The notes beneath the pieces were generated by a model. That model ran no database searches and was not told the origin of the DNA. It was given only the letters and a program-made list of their open reading frames with translations. The translations under genes and the position numbers were made by a program. Below are positions 1-7,329 of a stretch of DNA of 9,592 nucleotides, piece by piece (the first letter of the stretch is position 1; every line of letters begins with the position of its first letter). The stretch is from contig DKKP01000266.1 in assembly GCA_002455335.1 (NCBI GenBank), positions 1 to 9,592 on the forward strand, written 5' to 3'. The DNA comes from Anaerolineales bacterium UBA6663. Its GTDB lineage: Bacteria > Chloroflexota > Anaerolineae > Anaerolineales > UBA6663.

Positions 1-3000
1 CTGCCGCTGGGACGGCCAAGTTCGGACCGACTGACACGCAGCGCCCGGTGACGGTGATCACGCCGACCATCACGACTGATGCGGCCAGCAACACCGTAGC
101 TATCAACTTCGGCACGTTCGACAGCGTCGCTGACCCGAGCACGGTGGTCGATGTGCTCTTCACAGTGACCGTCACCGACGATCCGTTTGTCGACGGCCTG
201 TTCCTGACCAACCAGGTGCGCGCCAGCGAGGGCACGACCAACGCCGGCAGCCAGGTCGACGACAGCATCGTCATGATCGAGCTCGGCCAGCCCGAGCTTG
301 CCCTGCAAAAGGGCGTGATCGCCACCAACGGCACCGGCGCGGTCTTCGCCCCGGTCACGGTCGGGCCAGTGGCCTTCGCGGCGCCCGGCACGGTCGGCGC
401 GCCCTGGGCGGCCGGCACGATCACGACTGCGGCGTTGACGGCGACGCCGATCAACAGCAACCTCTCGGGCATCGACGCCGGCGACCTGGTCAGCTTCGCG
501 ATCACGCTGGAGAACACGGGCGGCGCCGACGCCTTTGACGTGGTCATCACCGACACACTGCCGGTCGGCTTTGTCGTGCCGCCCGCAGGCGCCGGGCTCA
601 ACCTGCGCGTCTACGACGGCGATCGCAACGCCGTGGCCTACGCGGATCTTGGCGGCGGGATCTTCGGCACGGGCATCCGACTCAACGACCCGAGCGCGAC
701 GCAAGGCGGGCTCCCGGCCGGCCGCGATGCCTCAGGCCCGATCGCTACCGGCGCCAACGTCATCGTCATCGCCTATGACCTGCAGGCCGCCGACACCATC
801 GCGCCGAACACCATCTACACCAACACCGCACAGGTGGCCAACGTCGCCGGCACCGAGGGTGGCGCGCCACACCCGACCACAGACCTGACCGACACCGCGA
901 CGGTCACCAGCCGGAATCTGGTGGCCGACAAGACGATCGTCGCCACATCTGAGGCGCACACCTCGGGCAACAACGTGACGATCGGCGAGATCGCGCGTTA
1001 CCGCCTGCTCATCACCTTGCCCGAGGGTTACGCCAGCACCTTCCAGCTGGTCGATGTCCTTCCGCTCGGGCTGACCTATCTCGCGGACGGCACCACAAAC
1101 GTGGGCTTCGTCTGCAACGGCGGCTGCGTGTCGTCGTCGAACGTGGCGATCGGCTCGCCGACTCTGGCCTCGGTGACCAACCCGACCGTGGCGCTGGATT
1201 CGTCGGCGATCAGCGCCGGCCCGTACGCCAGCGGCACTGACGTCACCTTTAGCCTGAGCAACCTGACCAACGCCGACCGCGACAGCGATCTCGAGTACGT
1301 GATCATCGAGTTCAACGTGCTGGTTGACAACTCGGTCGCCGGCAGCAACGATGCCGCGGAGACCCGACAAAACCGCGTCAACGTGTTCGTGGGCGGCGAT
1401 CAGGACACGACCGACACCGCACCCAACCTGACCATCGTCGAGCCGCTTGTCACGCTCAACAAGACCGCCAATCCGACCACGCTCGACAACGGCGATACTG
1501 TGACCTACACGGTCGTGATCGCCAACAGCAATGTCGGGAGCCGCAGCACGGCGTACGAGCTGGTTATCACCGATATCGTCCCGAGTGAGCTGACGCTCAT
1601 CCCGGCCTCGCTGTCGATCACGGGCGGCGGCTCGACGGGATATCTCGGCAACGCCATCACCGCGACCCTGCCTTCGCTGGCGCCCGGGGCCAATGCCACG
1701 CTGACCTACGCCGCGGTGCTCGACAACATCACCCTCGGCACGGCGATCAACAACACAGCAGCCGCCGTGTACACGAGCCTGCCGGGCTCGGGCACGACCG
1801 GCAACGCGACGGGCTCGAACACGCCGGGCGCTTCGGGCGCCGATAATGGCGAACGCACCGGGGCCGGGGGCATCAACGACTATCGCACGACGGATCCGGC
1901 TTCGATCACGGCGCCGTCGAGCCTGGTCAAGAGCATCGTCTCGACCTCCGAGGACGCCACGGGTGGGACCTACGGCGCCATCGGCGAGGTGGTTCGCTTC
2001 CGCATCGTCACCGGCCTGCCGGAGTCGACGGTCCCGAACTTCCAGTTGCGCGACAACCTGCCGACGGGCCTGACCTTCCTCGACGACGGCACGACTCGCG
2101 TCGCCTTCATCTGCGACGGCGCGCCGGGCTGTGCCACGTCCACGACGCTCGGCACAGCCCCGACGCTCGAGGGTAGCGCCGTGACGGCCCCGACCTATGT
2201 GCTGGGCTCAAGCAACATCACGGGCGGGCCGTTCAACGACGGCGTCGACCCGACGTTCAACCTGGGCACGCTGTTCAATAGCAACGATGACGCCAACGCC
2301 GAATACGTGGTGCTCGAGTTCAACGCCCTGGTCTCGAACATCGCCGGCAACACAAACAACACCAATCGCGCCAACACCGCGACGGGCCTCGTCGACAGCG
2401 TCGCGCTGGCGACCTCGGAGCCCGTGACGGTGACTGTCGCGCGCCCGACCGTTACGCTCTCGAAGGTCGTGGTGGCTCCAACGCCCAGCGACGCCGGCGA
2501 CGCGCTGACCTATCGCATCGCCTACACGAACTCGGCTGCCGCGCTCGCGCCGGCCTTCGACCTGAACCTGACCGATACGCTGCCGGCGTTGATGGTCGGC
2601 CCGTTCACGATCACGACCAGCACCACAAGCGGCGTCTGCGGCAGCCTGAGCCCGACCTTCACGACCAACGTCGTCGGCCAGGACGTCACAAGCGCGCTGA
2701 CCTGTCTCACGCCCGGCGCCAGCGCCGTGGTGACGATTACGGGCCAGGTTGCCTCGACGGCGCCAGTCAGCAGCACGCTGGCCAACACCGCGAACCTTGT
2801 CTCGTCGACCCTGCCCGGCACAAATGGCACGGCGCCGAACCCGACCGACTCGACGACGCCCGGCGCGCCCGGCGCTACGAACGGCGAGGCCGTCGCCAAC
2901 ACCAGCTCTAACGTCAACGTCAACCTGGCGCGTCCGGCGCTGGATAAGCTCCAGCCCTCGCCGGCCGCCTACACGATCGGCGACGTGATCACCTACACGA

Positions 3001-6000
3001 TCGTGATCACCACACCCGAGGGCGTCACGCCCAACCTTGTGGTGACCGATACGCTGCCGACCGGGCTGAGCTTCGTCTCGCGCCAGGTCGTCACCTCAGC
3101 CCCGTTGAGCAACGGGCTGCTCTCGAGCGATTACGGCGGCAGCGTGATCGCCACGCCCGCCATCGCCAACAGCGGTAGCGCCGTGAGCTTCACGTTCGGG
3201 GATCTCTCCAACGCCGCCGACAATGACCCGGCCAACAACCGCTTCCTCCTGGTCGTGCTGGCCCGCGTCGACAACGTGATCGGCAACCAGGCCGGCGATC
3301 TGCTGGTCAACACGGCCAACCTTAGCTTCGGCGATGGGACGCCCTCCGGCACGACCACGGTCAACGACCCCGTGGGCGGCACGATCGCGCTCGTCGAGCC
3401 GATCCTGGCCCTGAGCAAGACCATCCTCACGCCGCCGACGCCGCCCGATGGCGCCGGCACCGTGACCTACCAGATCGTGTTCAACCACGTCGCAGGAAGC
3501 GGCAGCACGGCCTACGATACCGTGCTGACCGACGCGATCCCGGCCGGGTTGACCAACGCCAGCGTCGCCGGCGTGATTGCCAGCGGCGTCGCGGCGCCCT
3601 CGGCGGCGGTCAACGCCGGTGTGCTCCAGGTGCCCGATGGCGGGGCGCTCAACCTCCCCGTCGGCGCTGTCGTCACCGTGACGCTCCAGGCCGACCTGAC
3701 CGCGACTGTGGCGCCCGGCCAGGTGATCACCAACACTGGCGTCCTGGTCTGGTCCACGCAACCCGGCGTCAATGCCAACGAACGTGGCAGCGGTGATAGC
3801 CTGCTCAACGCCGGCGGTCTCAACGACTACGAGGTGCGCTCGAGCGTTGGCCTGACCGTCGACAGCCCCGAGGTCGCCAAGCGTCTCGTGACCACCTCGG
3901 CCCCGAACACCAGCGGCGCAAACGTTACGATCGGCGAGCTGGTGACCTACGCCATCGACGTGACGCTGCCCGAAGGCGTGACGTCGGCGCTGGTGGTCAC
4001 CGACTCGCTGCCCTCCGGCCTGATCTATGTGCCGGCCAGCGCGGGCTTCGACGACTCGAGCTTCAATGGCTCGGCCACAGCCCCGAGCGTCAGCGGCGGC
4101 GCCAGCGACGGCGACGACATCGTCTTCACCTTCAACGATCCGGTCACCGTGACATCGGATAACGATCCGAACAACGACACCTTCACGTTGACCTTCCAGG
4201 CGCGCGTGCTCGACACCGCGCCCAACCAGAACGGCCAGACCCGCGTTAACGGCGCGACTGTCGCGGCCGACGGCGTGGTGCTCGCGACAAACACGGTCAC
4301 CGTGACCGTGGTCGAGCCCGACCTCGCCGTGAACGTCACGGTCGACGACGCCAGCGCGGGCTTTGGCCAGATCCTGACCTATACGCTCGATGTCTCGCAC
4401 ACGGTCGCCAGCACCTCGCCCGCGGAGGACGTGGTGATGACCGTGACGATCCCGGCCGGCCTGACCTACGTCCCCGGCTCGGTGACCCCGCCGCCCGGCT
4501 GGAGCGTCGACGACTCGACGCCTGGCCAGTTGGTGTTCACCATCGCCGAATGGACAACGGGCGCCATCGCGCCGACGTTCCAGGCCGTGGTGGGCGACAG
4601 CCCGGTTGTCAACATCGGCGACGTGCTCACGGTGCCGGTCGACCTGACCTGGACCTCGCTGCCCGGCGTCGATGCCGGCGAGCGCACCGGGATCGGCGGC
4701 GTCGACGACTACGCGCGGTCTGACAGCGTCGATGTGACGGTCTCGGGCATCGACCTGCAGATCGTCAAGACAGATGCCGATATCACAAGCGCGCCCGGCG
4801 GCCTGATCACGTACACGCTCACCATCACCAACACGGGAAACACCCCGGCCACGGGCGTCGTCATCACCGACAGCGTCCCGGCCAACACCAGCTTCGTCAG
4901 CGCCAATCTCGGCGGCGTCGAGAGCGCCGGCACGGTCACCTGGTCGGTCGGCAGCCTGGGCGTCGGCGCCTCGGCCAGCCGCCAGCTGGTCGTGCAGGTC
5001 GATAACCCGGTGCCGGTGGGCCTGACCGCGATCAGTAACACAGCGCTCGTCGGCGACGACGGCGCGACAGGGCCGGATCTCAATCCGGCCGACAACAGCG
5101 ACACCGAGCCCACGCCGATCGGCGGCGTGGTGATCGACCTGCAGCTGACCAAGGACGATGGCGTCGCCAGCGCGACCCCGGGCCAGACCCTGGTCTACAG
5201 CCTGGTCGTGACCAACGTCGGCACCACCACCGCCACCGGCGTGGTGCTCACCGACACAGTCCCGGCCAACACGACCTTTGTCTCAGCCTCCGATGGCGGG
5301 GCCGAGAGCGCAGGCACCGTCACATGGCCGGCTGTCTCGCTGGCCGGAAACGGCGCGACGTTCACGCGCACGCTCACCGTGCAGGTCGACGACCCGCTCG
5401 CCGCGGGCGTGACCACGATCGACAACACCGCGCTGGTCGGTGACGACGGCGCCTCAGGGCCCGACGCCGACCCGAGTGACAACGATGCGACCGACAGCGA
5501 CGTCGTCAACGCCTCGCCCGATGTCTCGATCGTCAAGGACGACGGGCTGACCGTGATCGGCTCGGGCCAGACCTACACCTACACGCTGACCATCGCCAAC
5601 GTCGGCGACGTCGATGTGACCGGCGTGCTCATCACCGACACGCTGCCGGCCGAGGTCGTCTTCGTCGCGGCCTCCAACAGCGGCGGCGAGAGCGGGGGCG
5701 TGGTTACGTGGCCGGCCTTCGACCTCGCCAGCGGCGCCAGTGTCGTTCGGACCGTCACGGTCTTGGCGAACGACCCGCTGAGCGACGGGATCACGGTGAC
5801 CAACACCGCCGTGGTCACCGATGACGGCACGAACGGCGCCGACGTCGACCCGAGCAATAACAGCACGAGCGACGTCGACACGGTCGACAACCTGGTCGAT
5901 CTGGTGATCGTCAAAACGCAGCCGTCGAGCGTGCTGATCCTGGGTGACCCGATCACGTACACGCTCGCCTACACTAACGCCGGTAACGTCCAGGCGACCG

Positions 6001-6626
6001 GCGTGGTGATCACAGAGACTGTCCCGACCTACACAACGTTCGTCGCGACCGGGAGCACTGCGGGCTGGTCGTGCGCCGACGGCAGCCCCGAGGGCACGAC
6101 GTGCACGCTCAACGTCGGCAACCTCGCGGTGGGCGCCAGCGGCTCGGCGACCTTCATCGTCGCGACCACGCCCAGCCTGCCGGGCGGCGCAACGGTGACC
6201 AACACGGCCCTGATCGGCGACGACGGGTCGCGCGGCGCCGACCCGACGCCGACCAACAACGAGTCGAGCGTTGGCGGCGTGCCGACGGCCGTCGACCTGC
6301 TGTACTTCGTGGCGCAACGCGGCTTCGACGACACCGTGATCCTGCGCTGGGCGGTCGCCCAGCAGATCGACACGGTCGGCTACAAGCTGCTGCGCGCCCC
6401 GGTCGACGACCCGACCGCGGTCAGCGAGATCGGCCTCGTGGCGGCGCGGTATGAGGATGGCGACATCGCGTATAGCTTTGTCGACCAGCCCGGGCTGGGC
6501 CGCTGGCAGTATTGGCTGGTCGAGGTCGACAGCGCCGGGAAGGAGACGCGGTACGGCGAGAGCCCAAGCCTCGAGCTGGCCGCAGCCCTCAACCGCAGGC
6601 TCTTCCTGCCGAACCTGGGCCGCTGA
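1..6626 (+). CDS. Giant secreted DUF11-repeat surface protein, 5'-truncated
   Basis: The reading frame is open from base 3 to the TGA at 6624-6626, giving 2,207 visible residues; the start codon and any signal peptide lie outside the window. The GTG at 48 is an internal Val codon, not a start, because coding continues to its left in the same style. The protein is a chain of Ig-like modules of the DUF11/conserved-repeat family, each with a first strand ending in Lys, a 'TDTLP'-like motif mid-module and an 'NTA.V' strand near the end. Order: end of A0 (residues 1-96), alternating B and A modules (97-1582), four C modules (1583-2096), an FN3-like domain (2097 to about 2190) and an LFLPNLGR end. 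It is rich in Thr, Ala, Val, Gly and Asp and very poor in Lys. Paired cysteines occur in A1, A2, B2 and C4, suggesting disulfides and extracellular location. Likely role: cell-surface or sheath stalk/adhesin (inferred). No enzymatic domain is visible. A perfect hairpin terminator follows. Confidence 0.9.
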   Translation, partial: AAGTAKFGPTDTQRPVTVITPTITTDAASNTVAINFGTFDSVADPSTVVDVLFTVTVTDDPFVDGLFLTNQVRASEGTTNAGSQVDDSIVMIELGQPELALQKGVIATNGTGAVFAPVTVGPVAFAAPGTVGAPWAAGTITTAALTATPINSNLSGIDAGDLVSFAITLENTGGADAFDVVITDTLPVGFVVPPAGAGLNLRVYDGDRNAVAYADLGGGIFGTGIRLNDPSATQGGLPAGRDASGPIATGANVIVIAYDLQAADTIAPNTIYTNTAQVANVAGTEGGAPHPTTDLTDTATVTSRNLVADKTIVATSEAHTSGNNVTIGEIARYRLLITLPEGYASTFQLVDVLPLGLTYLADGTTNVGFVCNGGCVSSSNVAIGSPTLASVTNPTVALDSSAISAGPYASGTDVTFSLSNLTNADRDSDLEYVIIEFNVLVDNSVAGSNDAAETRQNRVNVFVGGDQDTTDTAPNLTIVEPLVTLNKTANPTTLDNGDTVTYTVVIANSNVGSRSTAYELVITDIVPSELTLIPASLSITGGGSTGYLGNAITATLPSLAPGANATLTYAAVLDNITLGTAINNTAAAVYTSLPGSGTTGNATGSNTPGASGADNGERTGAGGINDYRTTDPASITAPSSLVKSIVSTSEDATGGTYGAIGEVVRFRIVTGLPESTVPNFQLRDNLPTGLTFLDDGTTRVAFICDGAPGCATSTTLGTAPTLEGSAVTAPTYVLGSSNITGGPFNDGVDPTFNLGTLFNSNDDANAEYVVLEFNALVSNIAGNTNNTNRANTATGLVDSVALATSEPVTVTVARPTVTLSKVVVAPTPSDAGDALTYRIAYTNSAAALAPAFDLNLTDTLPALMVGPFTITTSTTSGVCGSLSPTFTTNVVGQDVTSALTCLTPGASAVVTITGQVASTAPVSSTLANTANLVSSTLPGTNGTAPNPTDSTTPGAPGATNGEAVANTSSNVNVNLARPALDKLQPSPAAYTIGDVITYTIVITTPEGVTPNLVVTDTLPTGLSFVSRQVVTSAPLSNGLLSSDYGGSVIATPAIANSGSAVSFTFGDLSNAADNDPANNRFLLVVLARVDNVIGNQAGDLLVNTANLSFGDGTPSGTTTVNDPVGGTIALVEPILALSKTILTPPTPPDGAGTVTYQIVFNHVAGSGSTAYDTVLTDAIPAGLTNASVAGVIASGVAAPSAAVNAGVLQVPDGGALNLPVGAVVTVTLQADLTATVAPGQVITNTGVLVWSTQPGVNANERGSGDSLLNAGGLNDYEVRSSVGLTVDSPEVAKRLVTTSAPNTSGANVTIGELVTYAIDVTLPEGVTSALVVTDSLPSGLIYVPASAGFDDSSFNGSATAPSVSGGASDGDDIVFTFNDPVTVTSDNDPNNDTFTLTFQARVLDTAPNQNGQTRVNGATVAADGVVLATNTVTVTVVEPDLAVNVTVDDASAGFGQILTYTLDVSHTVASTSPAEDVVMTVTIPAGLTYVPGSVTPPPGWSVDDSTPGQLVFTIAEWTTGAIAPTFQAVVGDSPVVNIGDVLTVPVDLTWTSLPGVDAGERTGIGGVDDYARSDSVDVTVSGIDLQIVKTDADITSAPGGLITYTLTITNTGNTPATGVVITDSVPANTSFVSANLGGVESAGTVTWSVGSLGVGASASRQLVVQVDNPVPVGLTAISNTALVGDDGATGPDLNPADNSDTEPTPIGGVVIDLQLTKDDGVASATPGQTLVYSLVVTNVGTTTATGVVLTDTVPANTTFVSASDGGAESAGTVTWPAVSLAGNGATFTRTLTVQVDDPLAAGVTTIDNTALVGDDGASGPDADPSDNDATDSDVVNASPDVSIVKDDGLTVIGSGQTYTYTLTIANVGDVDVTGVLITDTLPAEVVFVAASNSGGESGGVVTWPAFDLASGASVVRTVTVLANDPLSDGITVTNTAVVTDDGTNGADVDPSNNSTSDVDTVDNLVDLVIVKTQPSSVLILGDPITYTLAYTNAGNVQATGVVITETVPTYTTFVATGSTAGWSCADGSPEGTTCTLNVGNLAVGASGSATFIVATTPSLPGGATVTNTALIGDDGSRGADPTPTNNESSVGGVPTAVDLLYFVAQRGFDDTVILRWAVAQQIDTVGYKLLRAPVDDPTAVSEIGLVAARYEDGDIAYSFVDQPGLGRWQYWLVEVDSAGKETRYGESPSLELAAALNRRLFLPNLGR
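291..4748 (+). repeat. Alternating A/B DUF11-like module array (B0-A1-B1-...-A4-B4)
   Basis: My module borders, by first base: B0 291, A1 912, B1 1443, A2 1920, B2 2448, A3 2937, B3 3402, A4 3870, B4 4320, ending 4748. A modules open with a 'K.IVsTSe..G....IGE...Y' type stretch, carry 'LPeG' before the Asp motif, and include an 'N(D/N)D..N..(Y/F)' segment before a last strand such as RVN, RAN or LVN. B modules open with 'VEP/ARP.lsLsK'; B1, B3 and B4 finish with 'W/YtSlPG' and a 'GERtG.GG.NDY'-like tail, while B2 keeps only the 'StLPG' part. B0 is longer (621 bp) because of an insert between its Lys strand and Asp motif. A lengths are 531, 528, 465 and 450 bp; later B lengths are 477, 489, 468 and 429 bp. 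The repeats are diverged at DNA level, so this is an old array rather than a recent expansion. Confidence 0.75.
4749..6290 (+). repeat. Four tandem short DUF11 modules (C1-C4)
   Basis: Modules start at 4749, 5133, 5517 and 5895 and measure 384, 384, 378 and 396 bp. Each opens with 'DL.IvKtd' or a close variant, continues with 'G..(I/L).YtLt(I/V)tN.G...aTGVviTdtvPa.t.Fv', and closes with 'NTAlvgDDG..G.D..P..N'. This is the classical DUF11/TIGR01451 consensus. C4 differs by 'ITETVP' in place of 'ITDTVP' and by a Cys pair ('GWSC...TTCTL') likely to form a disulfide. The Asp/Asn-rich end of each module could be a calcium-binding linker (inference). The modules are more alike than the A/B modules, suggesting a later duplication history. 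Confidence 0.85.
6291..6623 (+). other. FN3-like C-terminal domain and LFLPNLGR tail of the repeat protein
   Basis: After C4 the style changes: 'VDLLYFVAQ...VILRWAVAQQIDTVGYKLLR' then 'YSFVDQPGLGRWQYWLVEVDSAGKETRYG'-type strands, about 95 residues. This fits the fibronectin-III-like domain often placed after DUF11 repeats (Trp in strand B, 'GyklLR' strand, 'YWLvevD..G' strand). The last residues, from base 6597, read RLFLPNLGR-stop. I recognise similar xLPxxxR ends on many predicted secreted Chloroflexota proteins; this is from memory, not from a search. It may be a sorting or anchoring signal, but its function is unknown to me. Confidence 0.6.
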
Positions 6627-6643
6627 CCCCTGACCCAAAAACG

Positions 6644-6679
6644 AACAGGCGCAGCCGGTGTGTCCCGGCTGCGCCTGTT
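6644..6679. terminator. Bidirectional intrinsic terminator between convergent genes
   Basis: A perfect 15-bp stem (6644-6658 pairing with 6665-6679) encloses a 6-nt loop. On the plus strand it ends in TTTCATT, a weak U-run, 18 nt after the repeat-protein stop codon. On the minus strand it is followed by CGTTTTTGGG, a better U-run, and lies 22 nt beyond the stop codon of the last gene of the minus-strand operon. It can therefore end both transcripts. Confidence 0.85.
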
Positions 6680-6700
6680 TCATTGCTCAGGCCGAAAAGC

Positions 6701-6958
6701 TCAGCCCCCGCCACGCATCGTCTGCCGGCGCATGAAGGCATGTGCGGCCTGGACGGCCGCGTCGTCGTCGCCCTCGATGATCAGCAAATCGCGTGGGATC
6801 GTGAAGGCGCCGAGCGCGGCGGGCGCCATCTCGACCAGCGTGGCCGACCACCCGGCACCCATCGCGCGGCGCGGCCCCTCGAGCGCTGCGCCTGCCGCGA
6901 CAAGATACTCGCCAAGGCGGTCGAGCGGCAGGTTGCGCAACTCGAGTTCGAAACGCAT
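6701..6958 (-). CDS. Small conserved-type protein with Gly-Gly-Gly C-terminus, last gene of the aor-moaD operon
   Basis: 85 residues, ATG at 6958, TGA at 6701-6703. The start lies 10 nt after the moaD stop codon, so the two are probably translated as a coupled pair; there is no strong Shine-Dalgarno, only GGCGGC at the end of moaD. The sequence reads as beta (RFELELRN), helix (PLDRLGEYLVAAG), beta hairpin (about 27-56), beta (RDLLIIEGDD), helix (DAAVQAAHAFMRR), and ends TMRGGG: a compact alpha/beta protein with no signal peptide or membrane segment and no Cys. Placement with moaD and a tungstoenzyme gene suggests a role in cofactor supply or enzyme maturation. It may belong to a small DUF family seen in Thermus and Chloroflexota (DUF1952 is my weak guess). 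I cannot assign a function. Confidence 0.75.
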   Translation of the reverse strand: MRFELELRNLPLDRLGEYLVAAGAALEGPRRAMGAGWSATLVEMAPAALGAFTIPRDLLIIEGDDDAAVQAAHAFMRRQTMRGGG

Positions 6959-6968
6959 TGGTCGACGC

Positions 6969-7247
6969 TCAGCCGCCCGCCGAGGGCGGCAGCAGCACGA
7001 TCAAGTCGCTCTCGCGCACGACCGTGTCGAGCCCATTCAGCCACATGATGTTGCGGCCATGAACCAGGACGTGAACCAGCCCCGTCATCTCGCCGCTGGC
7101 GTCGAAGATCTTCTCGCCCAGCGCAGGCTGGGCCTGAACGACCGTGGTGAGCATCTCGCGGACCGTCTGGCCGTCGGTAAACGGGATCGTGAGCTCCTTG
7201 ACGCCGGTCACATCGCGGAGCGTTGCGAAGAGGCGGATGGTCTTCAT
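6969..7247 (-). CDS. moaD: MoaD-family sulfur carrier protein (molybdopterin synthase small subunit)
   Basis: 92 residues from ATG at 7247 (MKTIRLFATLRDVTG). This beta-grasp, ubiquitin-like protein carries a thiocarboxylate on its C-terminal glycine and, with MoaE, inserts the dithiolene sulfurs into precursor Z during pyranopterin synthesis. Visible hallmarks are the N-terminal 'vrLFAtLRd' strand, the 'VHVLVHGRNI..LNGLDT' region (residues 58-75), 'ESDLIVLLPP' and the terminal Gly91-Gly92. The frame stays open further upstream, but those residues have no MoaD character and run into the preceding gene. An ATG at 7259 would add four residues (MIST) and cannot be excluded; neither start has a clear Shine-Dalgarno. 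A dedicated moaD beside an aldehyde oxidoreductase gene is a common arrangement and points to supply of the tungsten-pterin cofactor. No moaE is visible in the window. Confidence 0.93.
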   Translation of the reverse strand: MKTIRLFATLRDVTGVKELTIPFTDGQTVREMLTTVVQAQPALGEKIFDASGEMTGLVHVLVHGRNIMWLNGLDTVVRESDLIVLLPPSAGG

Positions 7248-7265
7248 GGTCGAGATCATATCGCC

Positions 7266-7316
7266 GAAACGAGGACGCGCGCGGTCGGGCTCGCCCGCCG
7301 CGCGCGTTCTCGTTTC
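7266..7316 (-). promoter_or_regulatory. Strong intercistronic hairpin between aor and moaD
   Basis: 7266-7284 pairs with 7298-7316 over 19 bp. The single imperfection (7274/7308) is a G-U pair in plus-strand RNA and a C-A mismatch in the operon's own minus-strand RNA. A 4-bp inner stem (7286-7289 with 7294-7297) and a 4-nt loop cap it. It starts 13 nt after the oxidoreductase stop codon and ends 6 or 18 nt before the two possible moaD start codons. The run after it on the minus strand is only GTTTC, so it is a poor classical terminator. It may act as an attenuator, as a 3' stabiliser of aor mRNA, or as a mask on moaD translation. Confidence 0.7.
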
Positions 7317-7329
7317 AAGTCGCTGAACC

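Noticed and set aside
48..50. GTG as start codon of the long repeat protein
   Set aside because: The frame is open to base 3 with coding-like sequence of the same module type; this is an internal Val codon of a truncated gene.
3096..4400. 434-codon open frame on the minus strand
   Set aside because: Antisense to the repeat protein; low-complexity His/Arg/Gly/Asp-rich translation typical of the reverse reading of Val/Thr/Asp-rich high-GC coding DNA.
291..6290. Regular repeats as CRISPR or recent tandem duplication
   Set aside because: The repeats are long, coding and diverged at DNA level; there are no short identical direct repeats with unique spacers.
6644..6679. Hairpin as an insertion-sequence end or attachment site
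   Set aside because: It sits between two convergent stop codons with U-runs on both sides and no transposase or target duplication nearby; a shared terminator explains it.
5454..6683. 409-codon open frame on the minus strand
   Set aside because: Antisense to the C modules and FN3-like domain, and its start lies just beyond the terminator; no recognisable domain.
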